Shown: positions 5,044-5,110 of the stretch, piece after piece
Layout: every line of letters starts with the position of its first letter
Numbering within the stretch: the stretch's first letter is position 1
Source: an uncultured Endomicrobiia bacterium
GTDB lineage: Bacteria; Elusimicrobiota; Endomicrobiia; Endomicrobiales; Endomicrobiaceae
Assembly: GCA_905236115.1 (NCBI GenBank)
Contig: CAJOOL010000049.1
Coordinates: 1 to 5,110, forward strand
Direction: 5' to 3'
Length of the DNA stretch: 5,110 bases
Program-made: the position numbers and the translations under genes
The notes under the pieces: generated by a model
Database searches by the model: none
Seen by the model: the letters and a program-made list of their open reading frames with translations, nothing else
Told to the model about the DNA's origin: nothing

Positions 5044-5110
5044 GATACTCATCCGCTCACATAATCTCTTAAGGAAACACTGATTAATTATGAATGAGTA
5101 AAGCCCGAAG
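5044..5110 (-). other. Upstream flank of the PASTA gene, cut by the window edge
   Basis: No recognisable gene tail is seen. One minus-strand frame stays open from the window edge to a TAA at 5025-5023, overlapping the PASTA start by 8 nt, but its 28 codons match no family I know. The other two frames stop at 5090-5088 and 5086-5084. A CATAAT sequence at 5092-5087 is one base off a -10 box, but its -35 partner would lie outside the window. The flank could hold either the operon promoter or the end of an upstream gene. Confidence 0.3.

Noticed and set aside
5023..5110. Tail of an upstream minus-strand gene such as fmt or rsmB
   Set aside because: The single open frame has 28 codons with no resemblance I can defend to the C-terminus of either family, so no gene is called.

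Overview
The window is an AT-rich piece of a bacterial chromosome with five protein-coding genes. Four lie head to tail on the minus strand (5030 down to 885). Transcribed in that order they encode a membrane-anchored PASTA-domain protein, ribulose-phosphate 3-epimerase (rpe), an MltD-type lytic transglycosylase with LysM repeats, and glutamate 5-kinase (proB). The gaps between them are only 2, 13 and 18 nt, so they very probably form one transcription unit. The fifth gene (404-832, plus strand) converges on proB and encodes a small Xre/Cro-type HTH regulator with a C-terminal leucine-zipper-like coiled coil.

The first 403 bases contain no convincing gene. Positions 1-180 hold short palindromic repeat elements: two copies of a TTCGGGrATGACArACTA motif (r = A or G), and two hairpins sharing a GCTTCGC core whose arms differ but stay complementary. 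Positions 181-403 are AT-rich regulatory DNA. They include a perfect TATAAT box at 334-339 sitting inside three GCTAT repeats spaced exactly 11 bp apart, which is a plausible operator for the downstream HTH gene. The 52-nt gap between the two convergent genes shows no strong terminator.

The organism cannot be named from the sequence alone. Low GC, a kinase-less PASTA protein beside rpe, an MltD-like enzyme with a signal peptide, and REP-like intergenic palindromes fit a diderm bacterium such as an Elusimicrobiota/Endomicrobium-type or spirochaete-like lineage. This is a weak inference.

Functionally, the minus-strand cluster mixes envelope genes (PASTA sensor or scaffold, peptidoglycan lytic enzyme) with central metabolism (pentose phosphate, proline). 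The PASTA-rpe adjacency recalls the prkC-rsgA-rpe neighbourhood of Firmicutes, and the PASTA protein looks like a PrkC ectodomain without the kinase. I see no clearly novel defence or mobile system. The points most worth checking are the covarying palindromic repeats, the helically phased operator, the kinase-less PASTA protein, and a Gly-to-Val change in the usual phosphate-binding Gly-Ser motif of Rpe.
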